This document shows, piece after piece, positions 9,604-16,980 of a stretch of 64,000 nt of DNA. Position numbers and translations under genes: made by a program. The DNA lies in assembly GCA_958428235.1 (NCBI GenBank), contig CAUAFG010000010.1, forward strand, positions 19,917 through 83,916. Reading direction: 5' to 3'. The notes under the pieces were generated by a model, which was not told the origin of the DNA, did no database searches, and saw only the letters and a list, made by a program, of their open reading frames with translations. Source of the stretch: Faeciplasma sp900553675 (GTDB lineage Bacteria; Bacillota; Clostridia; Oscillospirales; Ruminococcaceae). Position 1 is the stretch's first letter, and each line of letters begins with the position of its first letter.

Positions 9604-9643
9604 CTTTTAAAGCCTTTACTATTCTGCTTTAAAGGTATATAAT
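9604..9643 (+). promoter_or_regulatory. Promoter and possible autoregulatory repeats of the response regulator gene
   Basis: TATAAT at 9638-9643 with TTTACT at 9615-9620 in the -35 position (17-bp spacer). CTTTTA (9604), CTTTAC (9614) and CTTTAA (9627) resemble the CTTTAC repeats seen before the ABC gene at 10386, suggesting weak autoregulation (inference). The rest of 9398-9603 is AT-rich and holds nothing I can name. Confidence 0.5.
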
Positions 9644-9724
9644 ATAAAGGAAGACGCTTTATTCTGCCTGAAGCCCACCTGCGCTTACAGGCAATATATA
9701 AATATATCATCCAGGAGGAAAGTA

Positions 9725-10384
9725 ATGAAAAAAATACTTGTTATAGATGACGACGTTCACATTTCAGACATGATCGAAGAGGCTCTTACCAAGGAGGGCT
9801 ACAGCATATTAAAGGCATATTCCGGCACCGAAGCCATGTATGTTCTTTCAAAGACAAGCCCCGACCTTATTCTTTTGGATTTAATGCTTCCCGGACTTTC
9901 CGGCGAGGAGCTTTTGCCTAAAATCAAGGACATTCCCGTTATAGTTATCAGCGCGAAGCTTGACGTTGACAACAAGGTCCGGCTTTTGCTCGACGGCGCG
10001 GCGGACTACATAACCAAGCCGTTCGACCTTTCCGAGCTTAAGGCGCGGATAATCGTTGCGCTGCGCTCCAGCCGCGGCAAGGCTGGGGTTATGGAATTCG
10101 GGGATATCTCCTTAGACACCTCAGCCCACAGCGTTAGCGTTTCCGGCGAGCCTGTCAGGCTGACAAGAACGGAATACGCCATACTAAAGCTTTTGATATC
10201 CAACCCCGAGCAGGTTATAACCAAATCAAACCTGCTTGACAAAATCGCCATGGACACCCCCGACTGCACCGAGACATCTCTAAAAATGCACGTAAGCAAT
10301 CTCAGACGGAAGCTGCGGGATATTTCCGGAAAGGACTACATCGAATCTGTCTGGGGCATAGGGTTCAAGCTGCGCTTGGAATAA
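9725..10384 (+). CDS. OmpR-family response regulator
   Basis: 219 aa. Receiver domain 1-115 with the acidic pocket D8/D9/D10, phospho-acceptor D52 ('LILLDLMLPG'), S76 and K98 ('YITKPF'). C-terminal winged-helix DNA-binding domain about 125-218 with 'VRLTRTEYAILKLL' and the recognition helix around 'TSLKMHVSNLRRKL'. Strong SD (GGAGGAAAG). Its partner is probably the kinase at 14101, separated from it by the ABC transporter genes they are expected to control. This gene order, regulator-ATPase-permeases-kinase, is typical of clostridial peptide-antibiotic response modules. Confidence 0.93.
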   Translation: MKKILVIDDDVHISDMIEEALTKEGYSILKAYSGTEAMYVLSKTSPDLILLDLMLPGLSGEELLPKIKDIPVIVISAKLDVDNKVRLLLDGAADYITKPFDLSELKARIIVALRSSRGKAGVMEFGDISLDTSAHSVSVSGEPVRLTRTEYAILKLLISNPEQVITKSNLLDKIAMDTPDCTETSLKMHVSNLRRKLRDISGKDYIESVWGIGFKLRLE

Positions 10385-10385
10385 T

Positions 10386-10453
10386 CTTTACTAAAGCTTT
10401 ACCTTCATCTTTACCGCTTTCTTTACCTATCGGCGTTAAAATGTCCGTATAAT
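10386..10453 (+). promoter_or_regulatory. Four CTTTAC direct repeats upstream of the ABC promoter (probable response-regulator operator)
   Basis: CTTTAC begins at 10386, 10397, 10409 and 10421, i.e. steps of 11, 12 and 12 bp, about one helical turn. A consensus TATAAT follows at 10448-10453 but no good -35 is present (10425-10430 is ACCTAT and overlaps the last repeat), as expected for an activator-dependent promoter. OmpR-type regulators bind direct repeats at this spacing (family knowledge); assignment to the neighbouring regulator is inference. Confidence 0.6.
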
Positions 10454-10476
10454 AAATTTGAAAGGAACGAAAAACC

Positions 10477-11379
10477 ATGAAATACGTTCTTGAAGCAAAC
10501 GGAATTTATAAGAATTACGGACATTTCCGCGCATTAGACGGTCTTACCATGCATGTGCCGGAGGGAGCTATTTACGGCTTTGTCGGCAAAAACGGAGCCG
10601 GCAAAACTACTCTTATAAGAATCATCTGCGGCTTGCAGTCGCCATCAAGCGGCGAATACAAGCTCTGGGGGATCTCTGACAGCGACAAGTCGATTCGCAA
10701 ATCCCGCCGGAGGATGGGCGCGGTGGTCGAAACGCCGTCGATCTATCTCGACATGACCGCCGAGGACAATCTTAAACAGCAGTGCAAGATTTTAGGACTT
10801 CCATCCTACGACGGCATAGGCGAGCTTCTGCGGCTGGTGGGTCTTGAAAACACCGGCAAAAAGAAGGCGCGCAACTTTTCCCTTGGCATGAAGCAGCGCT
10901 TGGGAATAGCAGTCGCGCTATGCGCAGACCCCGACTTTCTGGTGCTCGACGAGCCGATAAACGGTCTTGACCCGCAGGGAATAGTTGAAATAAGAGAGCT
11001 TATATTGAAGCTAAACCGCGAACGCAGGATAACCGTTCTCATTTCCAGCCACATATTAGACGAGCTTTCAAAGCTTGCCACCCATTACGGCTTTATAGAT
11101 TCGGGACACATCGTTAAGGAAATGAGCGCCGCCGAGGTTGAAGCCGCCTGCCGCAAATGCGTGCGAATGGAGGTTACAAACGTCTCCGCACTTGCTTCTC
11201 TTATGGACGAAATGGGCGTTGACTACCGCATTATTTCCGACTCCTGCGCGGATGTCTATGCAAAGCTGGGCGTTTCCGAGCTTGCGGCGAAGCTTGAAGC
11301 CAAAAACTGCGAGATTACCTCAATGACCGAGCACGACGAAAGCCTTGAAAGCTTCTATATCGGACTTGTCGGAAGATAA
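10477..11379 (+). CDS. ABC transporter ATP-binding protein, BcrA/LanF-like with E-loop
   Basis: 300 aa. Walker A 'GKNGAGKTT' (37-45), signature 'FSLGMKQR' (134-141), Walker B 'FLVLDEP' (154-160), H-loop H192. At the Q-loop position the sequence is 'MGAVVETPSIY', with E85 in place of Gln; this E-loop is the hallmark of LanF subunits of lantibiotic-immunity LanFEG exporters and BcrA-type bacitracin ATPases. About 90 residues beyond the ATPase core form a C-terminal accessory domain. Followed at 17 bp by three permease genes. Likely role: moving a membrane-active peptide out of the bilayer (inference). Confidence 0.92.
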   Translation: MKYVLEANGIYKNYGHFRALDGLTMHVPEGAIYGFVGKNGAGKTTLIRIICGLQSPSSGEYKLWGISDSDKSIRKSRRRMGAVVETPSIYLDMTAEDNLKQQCKILGLPSYDGIGELLRLVGLENTGKKKARNFSLGMKQRLGIAVALCADPDFLVLDEPINGLDPQGIVEIRELILKLNRERRITVLISSHILDELSKLATHYGFIDSGHIVKEMSAAEVEAACRKCVRMEVTNVSALASLMDEMGVDYRIISDSCADVYAKLGVSELAAKLEAKNCEITSMTEHDESLESFYIGLVGR

Positions 11380-11396
11380 AAAAGGGGGCTTGGGCT

Positions 11397-12224
11397 ATGA
11401 CGAGGCTTTTATCCTCAAACCTCACACGCGCCTTTAAAAGCAAGCTTTTGTGGATGGTTGCCGCCGCCGCGATTGTTTTTTCGGCGATGAAAACCGGCGA
11501 GATGCTTAAATTCTACTCCCCTGCCGAGCCGGAAAAATGCATGGAGTGCGTTTTTAACAGCGTGCCTATAGTGTCTGTTTTAATTCCGGCGTTTTCGGGG
11601 CTGTTTCTGGGAAACGATTACCAGTGCGGAACCCTGCGCACTAAAATCCTCACCGGCTCCTCAAGAGAAGCGATTTATACAGCGAACTTTTTCACCGTGT
11701 TCGTCTGCGGATTGATATTCCTGTGCGCGTCGGCGCTTCCGACTGCCGCCGCCTTATTGCTTTTCGTTGACAATCCCGCCGCGGCGATACAGATATTTCT
11801 GCCCGGCTTTATAGCCGCCGTTATGATAACCGCAAGCCTTTCGGCGATATTCACGCTTATGGGTATGCTTATAAGCTCAAAAACGATGGGCGCGGTTGTG
11901 GCAATACTGTTAGCGTTTGGCATGCTAATCGCGGGAAGCTTTGTTTATTCAAAACTTTGCGAGCCTGAGACGGTTTCCGATATGATCCTTGATGTAAACG
12001 GCAAGGTAGTCGAAGCCGTGCCGCATGTGAATAAGTTTTATATAGGCGGCTGGCTCAGAATCGTCTTTCAGGCGGTTTTGCTGATTCTCCCCACCGGTCA
12101 GGGAATACTGCTTGACAACAGCGAGATGTCGCATTACCTGATCTGCTGCGTGGTTTCATTATCCGTAACAGTCATTACAAATCTTTTCGGAATCATGTTT
12201 TTTTCTCGAAAAGACCTTCGATAA
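11397..12224 (+). CDS. ABC-2 type permease, copy 1
   Basis: 275 aa with about six membrane helices. It opens with an amphipathic cytoplasmic helix 'LLSSNLTRAFKSKLLWM' and has 'GLFLGNDYQCGTLRTKIL', the same coupling-helix position as 'SMFSGTEYSDGTIRNK' in the next two permeases. It matches copies 2 and 3 exactly in length and ends similarly ('SRKDLR' versus 'SKKDLK'), but is more divergent. Its last codons lie inside a 27-bp direct repeat. It should form the membrane channel with the E-loop ATPase. Which permeases pair with each other is not decidable from sequence. Confidence 0.85.
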   Translation: MTRLLSSNLTRAFKSKLLWMVAAAAIVFSAMKTGEMLKFYSPAEPEKCMECVFNSVPIVSVLIPAFSGLFLGNDYQCGTLRTKILTGSSREAIYTANFFTVFVCGLIFLCASALPTAAALLLFVDNPAAAIQIFLPGFIAAVMITASLSAIFTLMGMLISSKTMGAVVAILLAFGMLIAGSFVYSKLCEPETVSDMILDVNGKVVEAVPHVNKFYIGGWLRIVFQAVLLILPTGQGILLDNSEMSHYLICCVVSLSVTVITNLFGIMFFSRKDLR

Positions 12225-12275
12225 AATGCGGCGTATACCCGAACAGAACTTCGATAAAATGCGGCGTATACCCGA
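12216..12275. repeat. 27-bp perfect tandem repeat, period 33 bp, at the 3' end of permease 1
   Basis: 12216-12242 and 12249-12275 are identical. The first copy contains the last two codons and stop of the permease, and the second lies in the intergenic gap. It indicates a local slippage duplication in an already rearranged region. Confidence 0.9.
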
Positions 12276-12326
12276 TAAAAATGAAAACATATCCTAACTT
12301 ACCTTTGAAGAAAGGAAAATATAATT

Positions 12327-13154
12327 ATGTCAAAATTACTTTCAGCCGGATTTGACCGACTGTTTAAAAACAAGCTGTTTCATACAGCGATTATTGTAAT
12401 GTTTGCCCTTGGATGCTTTGCCGGTCACACAAAATGGTCGGATTTCAGCGACGGCTTTAAAGTTGACCTTGCCGACGCTCTGTTCACCTACTGCCTTTTC
12501 GGAGCCTGCGTTACGGCAGTGCTTAGCTCGATGTTTTCGGGAACCGAATACTCCGACGGCACCATCCGCAACAAGCTCATCGCCGGATGCAGCCGCATTA
12601 ATATTTACCTGTCCAACCTTATTATCAACTTTGTATCAGGAATTGCGGCGGTGGTGGCTTTTGTCGTCCCATACGTTGCCATCTGCCTTCTGACCGTCGG
12701 CAAATCAAGCGTTCCTGTTAAGGTGATTATGTTATCCGTCCTGCTTTCAATGCTGTGCCTTGCAGCGTTTTCCGCTATCTACAACGCCGTTACAATGCTG
12801 ATTGCCAAAAAAGCCGCGGCGGCTGTTGCCTGTCTTTTATTGTTTGCGGGACTGTATATTGTCGGCATGACGACCTATGCCAAGCTTGGGGAGCCGGAGT
12901 TTGTCAGCGGCTACGAGCTTAACGACGAAGGCGAAATCGTCGAAACCGAGCCTGTTCCCAACCCCGATTATCTCACCGGAACAAAGCTTAAAGCCTATCA
13001 GTGGATGCTGGACATCAATCCCGGTTCGCAGGCTATTCAGATAATATCAATGGAAATTGCCCGCCCCGTAAGACTTTCCTGCTGTGCCGGAGCGATTATG
13101 GTTATATTTACCCTTGCCGGAGCGGTAATATTCTCTAAAAAAGACCTGAAATAA
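12327..13154 (+). CDS. ABC-2 type permease, copy 2
   Basis: 275 aa, about six membrane helices. Starts 'MSKLLSAGFDRLFKNKLF' after AAAGGAAAATATAATT. Shares long identical blocks with copy 3, such as 'TAVLSSMFSGTEYSDGTIR' and 'NPDYLTGTKL', with only scattered substitutions, so the pair arose by a recent tandem duplication. The large extracellular loop ('EPEFVSGYELNDEGEIVETE') is the most variable part, suggesting divergence in what it contacts (inference). Partner of the ATPase at 10477. Confidence 0.88.
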   Translation: MSKLLSAGFDRLFKNKLFHTAIIVMFALGCFAGHTKWSDFSDGFKVDLADALFTYCLFGACVTAVLSSMFSGTEYSDGTIRNKLIAGCSRINIYLSNLIINFVSGIAAVVAFVVPYVAICLLTVGKSSVPVKVIMLSVLLSMLCLAAFSAIYNAVTMLIAKKAAAAVACLLLFAGLYIVGMTTYAKLGEPEFVSGYELNDEGEIVETEPVPNPDYLTGTKLKAYQWMLDINPGSQAIQIISMEIARPVRLSCCAGAIMVIFTLAGAVIFSKKDLK

Positions 13155-13169
13155 TGCGCCGTAGGTGAT

Positions 13170-13208
13170 ATGACGTCAGTGCGGATTGTATGCGAATCGC
13201 TTTTCTGA
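13170..13208 (+). pseudogene. Fossil of the histidine kinase gene start, left by the permease duplication
   Basis: After permease 2, the sequence GC-CCGTAGGTGATATGA- matches that after permease 3 and continues as a 12-codon frame, 'MTSVRIVCESLF' then TGA. The real kinase at 14101 begins 'MMLVWIICAVLFF': M, V, I, C, L and F coincide, and the DNA is similar throughout. This is a dead copy of the kinase 5' end, showing that the duplicated unit was [permease + kinase start]. Confidence 0.7.
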
Positions 13209-13236
13209 AAGAACAAGCTCGATTTGCACTGACGTC
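13172..13236. repeat. Inverted repeat between permeases 2 and 3
   Basis: 11-bp perfect arms (13172-13182 and 13226-13236, GACGTCAGTGC/GCACTGACGTC). With G-U pairs the RNA stem extends to 17 bp (13172-13188 with 13220-13236) around a 31-nt loop. It overlaps the kinase fossil. No U-run follows, so it is not a standard terminator. It could stabilise or process the operon mRNA. Confidence 0.7.
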
Positions 13237-13257
13237 GATTGAAAGGAATATATAATT

Positions 13258-14085
13258 ATGTCGAATTTGCTTTCAGCCGGATTTGACCGACTGTTTAAAA
13301 ACAGGCTGTTTCAGTCCGTGATTATTATTATGTTCGCCTTTGGCTGCTGTGCCGGCTATAACGTATGGTCGGATTCAAAATCCGGCTTTCAGGCTGACCT
13401 TTCCAACGCGCTGTTCTCCTACTGCATTTTCGGAGGATGCGTTACGGCGGTGCTGAGCTCGATGTTCAGCGGCACGGAATACTCCGACGGCACCATCCGC
13501 AACAAGATCATTGCCGGATTCAGCCGCGTTGATATATATCTTTCAAACCTTATTATCAACATTGTATCCGGTGCGATGGCGGTGGTGACTTATGTTGTTC
13601 CCTACCTTGTCATCTGCCTTTTAACTGTCGGCAAATCCGCTGTTTCAATTAATGCGCTGATAACATCCGCTCTGCTTTCGATACTGTCCTTAATGGCTTT
13701 TTCAGCCATCTTTAACGCCGTTACAATGCTGATAACAAAAAAGGCTGCGGCGGCTGTCGCCTGTCTTTTATTGTATGTGGGACTGTTTATGTTTGGAATG
13801 ACGACCTACAACAGGATTCAGGAGCCGGAGTTTTATCCCGGCTACCAGATGTTCATCGATGGTGAAGCCGTTGAACCCGAACCTATTCCCAACCCCGATT
13901 ACCTCACCGGCACAAAGCTTGAAGTATTTAAATGGCTGGAAGACATCAATCCTGGCGCGCAGTCCGTTCAGATATTCTTAATGGAGGTTGCCCGCCCCGT
14001 AAGGTCTGCCTGCTGTGCCGGAGCGGTTATGGTTATATTTACCCTTGCCGGAGCGGTAATTTTCACAAAAAAAGACTTGAAATAA
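13258..14085 (+). CDS. ABC-2 type permease, copy 3
   Basis: 275 aa, six predicted membrane helices, starting 'MSNLLSAGFDRLFKNRLF' behind GAAAGGAATATATAATT. Near-duplicate of copy 2 over its whole length, including the C-terminus 'AVIFTKKDLK'. The extracellular loop differs ('EPEFYPGYQMFIDGEAVE'). It is followed 15 bp later by the kinase gene; the AGGTGAT before that gene is the same sequence that precedes the kinase fossil at 13170. Confidence 0.88.
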   Translation: MSNLLSAGFDRLFKNRLFQSVIIIMFAFGCCAGYNVWSDSKSGFQADLSNALFSYCIFGGCVTAVLSSMFSGTEYSDGTIRNKIIAGFSRVDIYLSNLIINIVSGAMAVVTYVVPYLVICLLTVGKSAVSINALITSALLSILSLMAFSAIFNAVTMLITKKAAAAVACLLLYVGLFMFGMTTYNRIQEPEFYPGYQMFIDGEAVEPEPIPNPDYLTGTKLEVFKWLEDINPGAQSVQIFLMEVARPVRSACCAGAVMVIFTLAGAVIFTKKDLK

Positions 14086-14100
14086 TACGCCGTAGGTGAT

Positions 14101-15000
14101 ATGATGTTAGTATGGATTATATGTGCAGTGCTTTTTTTCGGGCTTATAGCCGCAGTCATTAAAATATATATTTTAAAAAGGAGCATTGCCGAAATCCGCG
14201 AAGGCTTTTCGGAACGAGTTTTAAGCTCGATGGACACCAACACCCTTATCTCCGTATCCTCGCAGGATAAGGAGATCACCCGCCTTGCCGCTGCCATCAA
14301 CAGCGAGCTGCGGGAGCTTCGCCGCCTTAAGCGGCAGTTTGAGCAGGGCGATATGGAGCTGCGCGAAGCCGTCACTAACATCTCGCACGATTTAAGAACA
14401 CCGCTTACCGCTATATGCGGGTATCTTGATTTAATGCAGAGCCAGCCGATGAGCGAAAGCACCAAGCGGTATGTGTCTCTCATATCCGAGCGGACATCAG
14501 CCTTAAAGCTGCTGACCGAGGAGCTTTTCCGCTACTCAATCATCCTTTCTGCCGACGAAGAGCCAAGCCTTGCGGACATCTCACTCAATGCGGCTGTTGA
14601 GGACGCAGTGGCTGGGTTCTACGGCGCGCTTACCGGCAGAGGAATCACGCCCGAAATATCCATATGCGAAAATGAGGTTATCCGCAAACTTGACAAGGGC
14701 TTTGTTTCAAGAATCCTTGGAAACGTCCTGTCAAACGCCCTTAAATACAGCGACGGCGACCTTGGCGTTACCCTGTCGCCGGACGGAGTTATAACCGTTT
14801 CCAACACGGCAGCGTCTCTGAGCGAGGTTCAGGTAGGGCGGCTTTTCGACAGATTCTACACCGTTGAAGCCGCAAGAAGCTCAACCGGACTGGGGCTGTC
14901 CATTGCAAAAACCCTCTGCGAAAAAATGGGCGGAAGCATCTCCGCCGAATACGTTTGCCCACAACTTTCGATTATTATTGGTTTTCCCTCCGAGGGATAA
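14101..15000 (+). CDS. Sensor histidine kinase with a single N-terminal membrane segment
   Basis: 299 aa. One membrane helix (about 3-24) with practically no extracellular domain, then HisKA with 'NISHDLRTPL' (H96), N-box 'ILGNVLSNALKYSDGD' (N208, N212) and G-box 'STGLGLSIAK' (261-270). Kinases of this compact kind, with a receptor domain too small to bind a ligand, generally sense through a partner transporter or from within the membrane (intramembrane-sensing kinases of bacitracin/lantibiotic modules). Its partner is most likely the regulator at 9725. Start is ATG 14101 or 14104; AGGTG lies just upstream. Confidence 0.9.
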   Translation: MMLVWIICAVLFFGLIAAVIKIYILKRSIAEIREGFSERVLSSMDTNTLISVSSQDKEITRLAAAINSELRELRRLKRQFEQGDMELREAVTNISHDLRTPLTAICGYLDLMQSQPMSESTKRYVSLISERTSALKLLTEELFRYSIILSADEEPSLADISLNAAVEDAVAGFYGALTGRGITPEISICENEVIRKLDKGFVSRILGNVLSNALKYSDGDLGVTLSPDGVITVSNTAASLSEVQVGRLFDRFYTVEAARSSTGLGLSIAKTLCEKMGGSISAEYVCPQLSIIIGFPSEG

Positions 15001-15019
15001 ATCTATCAGGTAAAAAACT

Positions 15020-15610
15020 ATGCACAACATCTATATTCTTTTAACACGCTCGTCCACGATGATTTCAAGAGCGATCCATTACACCACCGGAGATGATTTT
15101 ACTCACTCCTCCATCGCCTACGATGATGATTTATACACACTTTGCAGCTTCGGAAGAAAATATCCGCGGCTTATGTTCCCTGCGGGACTTGTCAGCGAGG
15201 GGCTGGAGTATGGGTATTACCGGCTTCATGCAAATATGCCCTGCGCACTGCTTGGATTAAGCGTTTCAGACGAGGTTTACGCCAGAATCCGCAACCGCGT
15301 TGACCGCATGAGAATGCAAAAGGACGACTACCGTTACGACGTTAGAGGACTGATACGCTGCAAATTAGGCAAGGAATCAAACCGCCCGAACAGATATTTC
15401 TGCTCGAAATTTGTTTCGGAGGTGCTCGGGGATTCCGGAGCTCTCAGGCTTCCCAAGCCAACCTCGCTTATGCGCCCGCAGGACTTTATGGATATGCCCC
15501 AGCTGACCGTTCTATATCGCGGAAGCATAGCCGGACTGATACTAAAGGTGCAGCTTGAAGAGATTTCCAAGCACGTTGCCGCAATAAAAGCACCAAAAGC
15601 ACTTCTTTAA
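15020..15610 (+). CDS. Permuted NlpC/P60-like (YiiX/YaeF-type) putative cysteine hydrolase
   Basis: 196 aa, no signal peptide. A His motif comes first ('DDFTHSSIAYDDD', H near residue 30) and the putative nucleophile Cys later ('NRYFCSKFVSEVL', Cys near 128). This His-before-Cys order is that of the circularly permuted papain-like NlpC/P60 families. Known members act on peptidoglycan, lipids or other amide/thioester bonds; the substrate here is unknown. It starts 19 bp after the kinase gene and is closed by a terminator, so it probably belongs to the peptide-response operon. Confidence 0.6.
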   Translation: MHNIYILLTRSSTMISRAIHYTTGDDFTHSSIAYDDDLYTLCSFGRKYPRLMFPAGLVSEGLEYGYYRLHANMPCALLGLSVSDEVYARIRNRVDRMRMQKDDYRYDVRGLIRCKLGKESNRPNRYFCSKFVSEVLGDSGALRLPKPTSLMRPQDFMDMPQLTVLYRGSIAGLILKVQLEEISKHVAAIKAPKALL

Positions 15611-15622
15611 ACAAAACAACTC

Positions 15623-15661
15623 AAACCGACGTGTGGGAAGGTTCCCATGCGCCGGTTTTTT
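15623..15661 (+). terminator. Intrinsic terminator ending the ABC/two-component operon
   Basis: A 16-position stem with one mismatch and two G-U pairs (AAACCG... pairing with ...CGGTTT), then a run of T (15655-15661). Confidence 0.85.
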
Positions 15662-15703
15662 GCGATTTTTCATGCCGTTATCACAAAATATAGGTCTTCG
15701 CCG

Positions 15704-15732
15704 TTGATTTTCGGCAGAATATGTTGTATAAT
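15704..15732 (+). promoter_or_regulatory. Promoter of the desulfurase-thiI operon, with nearby palindromes
   Basis: TTGATT (15704-15709), 17-bp spacer, TATAAT (15727-15732). Just downstream are a 12-bp palindrome CTATGCGCATAG (15749-15760) and the inverted repeat GCATTT-TAT-AAATGC (15780-15794), both within the ~100-nt leader. They may be operators; no regulator can be assigned. Confidence 0.7.
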
Positions 15733-15835
15733 ATAATATAATTGTGTACTATGCGCATAGCATATATGTGTATATTTGCGCATTTTATAAATGCAATATT
15801 TCAGCTAAAAGAATTGTATTCTTTTCGGAGGACTT

Positions 15836-16966
15836 ATGATATACTTAGACAACGCGGCGACGACTAAGGTCATGCCAGAAGCGGCAGACGGAGTGATCGC
15901 CGGCATGACCGAAAGCTTCGGCAATCCATCCAGCATGCACAAGCTTGGAGTGAATGCCGAAAGGCTTGTTTCCTTTTCTCAAAGAAAGCTGCTTTCCGCC
16001 TTGGGAGACTCTTCCGGCAGGATAATATTCACCTCCGGAGCCACCGAATCCAACAACACCGCAATTTTCGGTCTTGCAGAAATCTACGGCAGGAGAAAAA
16101 AGAGAGTCGTAACAACATCTGTCGAGCATCCCTCGGTTGCAAAAGCTTTTGAGCGGCTTGCCGAAATGGGGTACGAGGTTGCAACAGTCCACCCTAACGA
16201 GCAGGGTGAAATCACCGAGGATATGCTTGTAAAAGCGGTGGATTCAAACACCTGTCTTATCAGTGCAATGCTTGTAAACAACGAAACAGGATATATTCTT
16301 CCGATAGATAAGGCTTTTCCAAAGATAAAAAAGCTCTATCCCGATTGCATGACGCACTGCGACTGCGTTCAGGGCTTTGAAAAGCTGCATGTATCGGTAA
16401 AAAAGCTTGGGTGCGACGCTCTTTCTTTAAGCGGTCACAAGATTTACGCCCCCAAGGGCATAGGCGCGCTGTATCTTAAAAGCGGCGTGAGAATAAAGCC
16501 TTTAATGCTTGGCGGAGGTCAGCAGAACGCTCTGCGCTCGGGCACCGAGCCCGTCCCGCTGATATACGGCATGGGCAGAGCGGTTGAAGCTCTCGACCCC
16601 ACAATTGACGAGCGTTTGGCACACGTCCGTGAGATTAACGCCTATGCGCGGAATGCGCTGGCGCAGATTGGCGCGGTTGTTCTTTCAAGTCCCGAGGCAA
16701 GCCCGTATATACTCAGCATAGCGGTTCCCGAAATTAAGAGTGAGACTGTTTTGCACCATCTCGAAGCTTCGCAGATATACGTTTCCAGCGGGTCTGCTTG
16801 CTCCAAGGGCAAAAAAAGCGGGGTTCTGGCAGAATTTAAGGTCAGCGAAAAATACATCGACAGCGTTATCAGGCTGAGCTTTTCTTATGAGAACAATAAG
16901 GAGGACATCGACCTCTTGGCTGCAAAGCTGAAAGATGGCATGGATTCTCTTGCAAAAATAAAGTAA
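15836..16966 (+). CDS. Cysteine desulfurase (NifS/IscS family)
   Basis: 376 aa class V PLP enzyme. PLP lysine K202 in 'SLSGHKIYAPKG', H98 in 'SVEHPS', and the persulfide cysteine C322 in 'VSSGSACSKGK'. It converts cysteine to alanine and passes the sulfur on as a persulfide. It is followed at 14 bp by thiI, as in the nifZ-thiI pair of Bacillus, so its main acceptor is probably ThiI for tRNA s4U8 synthesis rather than Fe-S assembly (inference). No iscU/sufU is nearby. GGAGG lies close to the start. Confidence 0.92.
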   Translation: MIYLDNAATTKVMPEAADGVIAGMTESFGNPSSMHKLGVNAERLVSFSQRKLLSALGDSSGRIIFTSGATESNNTAIFGLAEIYGRRKKRVVTTSVEHPSVAKAFERLAEMGYEVATVHPNEQGEITEDMLVKAVDSNTCLISAMLVNNETGYILPIDKAFPKIKKLYPDCMTHCDCVQGFEKLHVSVKKLGCDALSLSGHKIYAPKGIGALYLKSGVRIKPLMLGGGQQNALRSGTEPVPLIYGMGRAVEALDPTIDERLAHVREINAYARNALAQIGAVVLSSPEASPYILSIAVPEIKSETVLHHLEASQIYVSSGSACSKGKKSGVLAEFKVSEKYIDSVIRLSFSYENNKEDIDLLAAKLKDGMDSLAKIK

Positions 16967-16980
16967 AAGGATAGAGATAT

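Noticed and set aside
10386..10426. CRISPR-like or tandem-repeat array of CTTTAC
   Set aside because: Repeats are 6 bp with 11-12 bp spacing and sit on a promoter; a regulator site explains them better.
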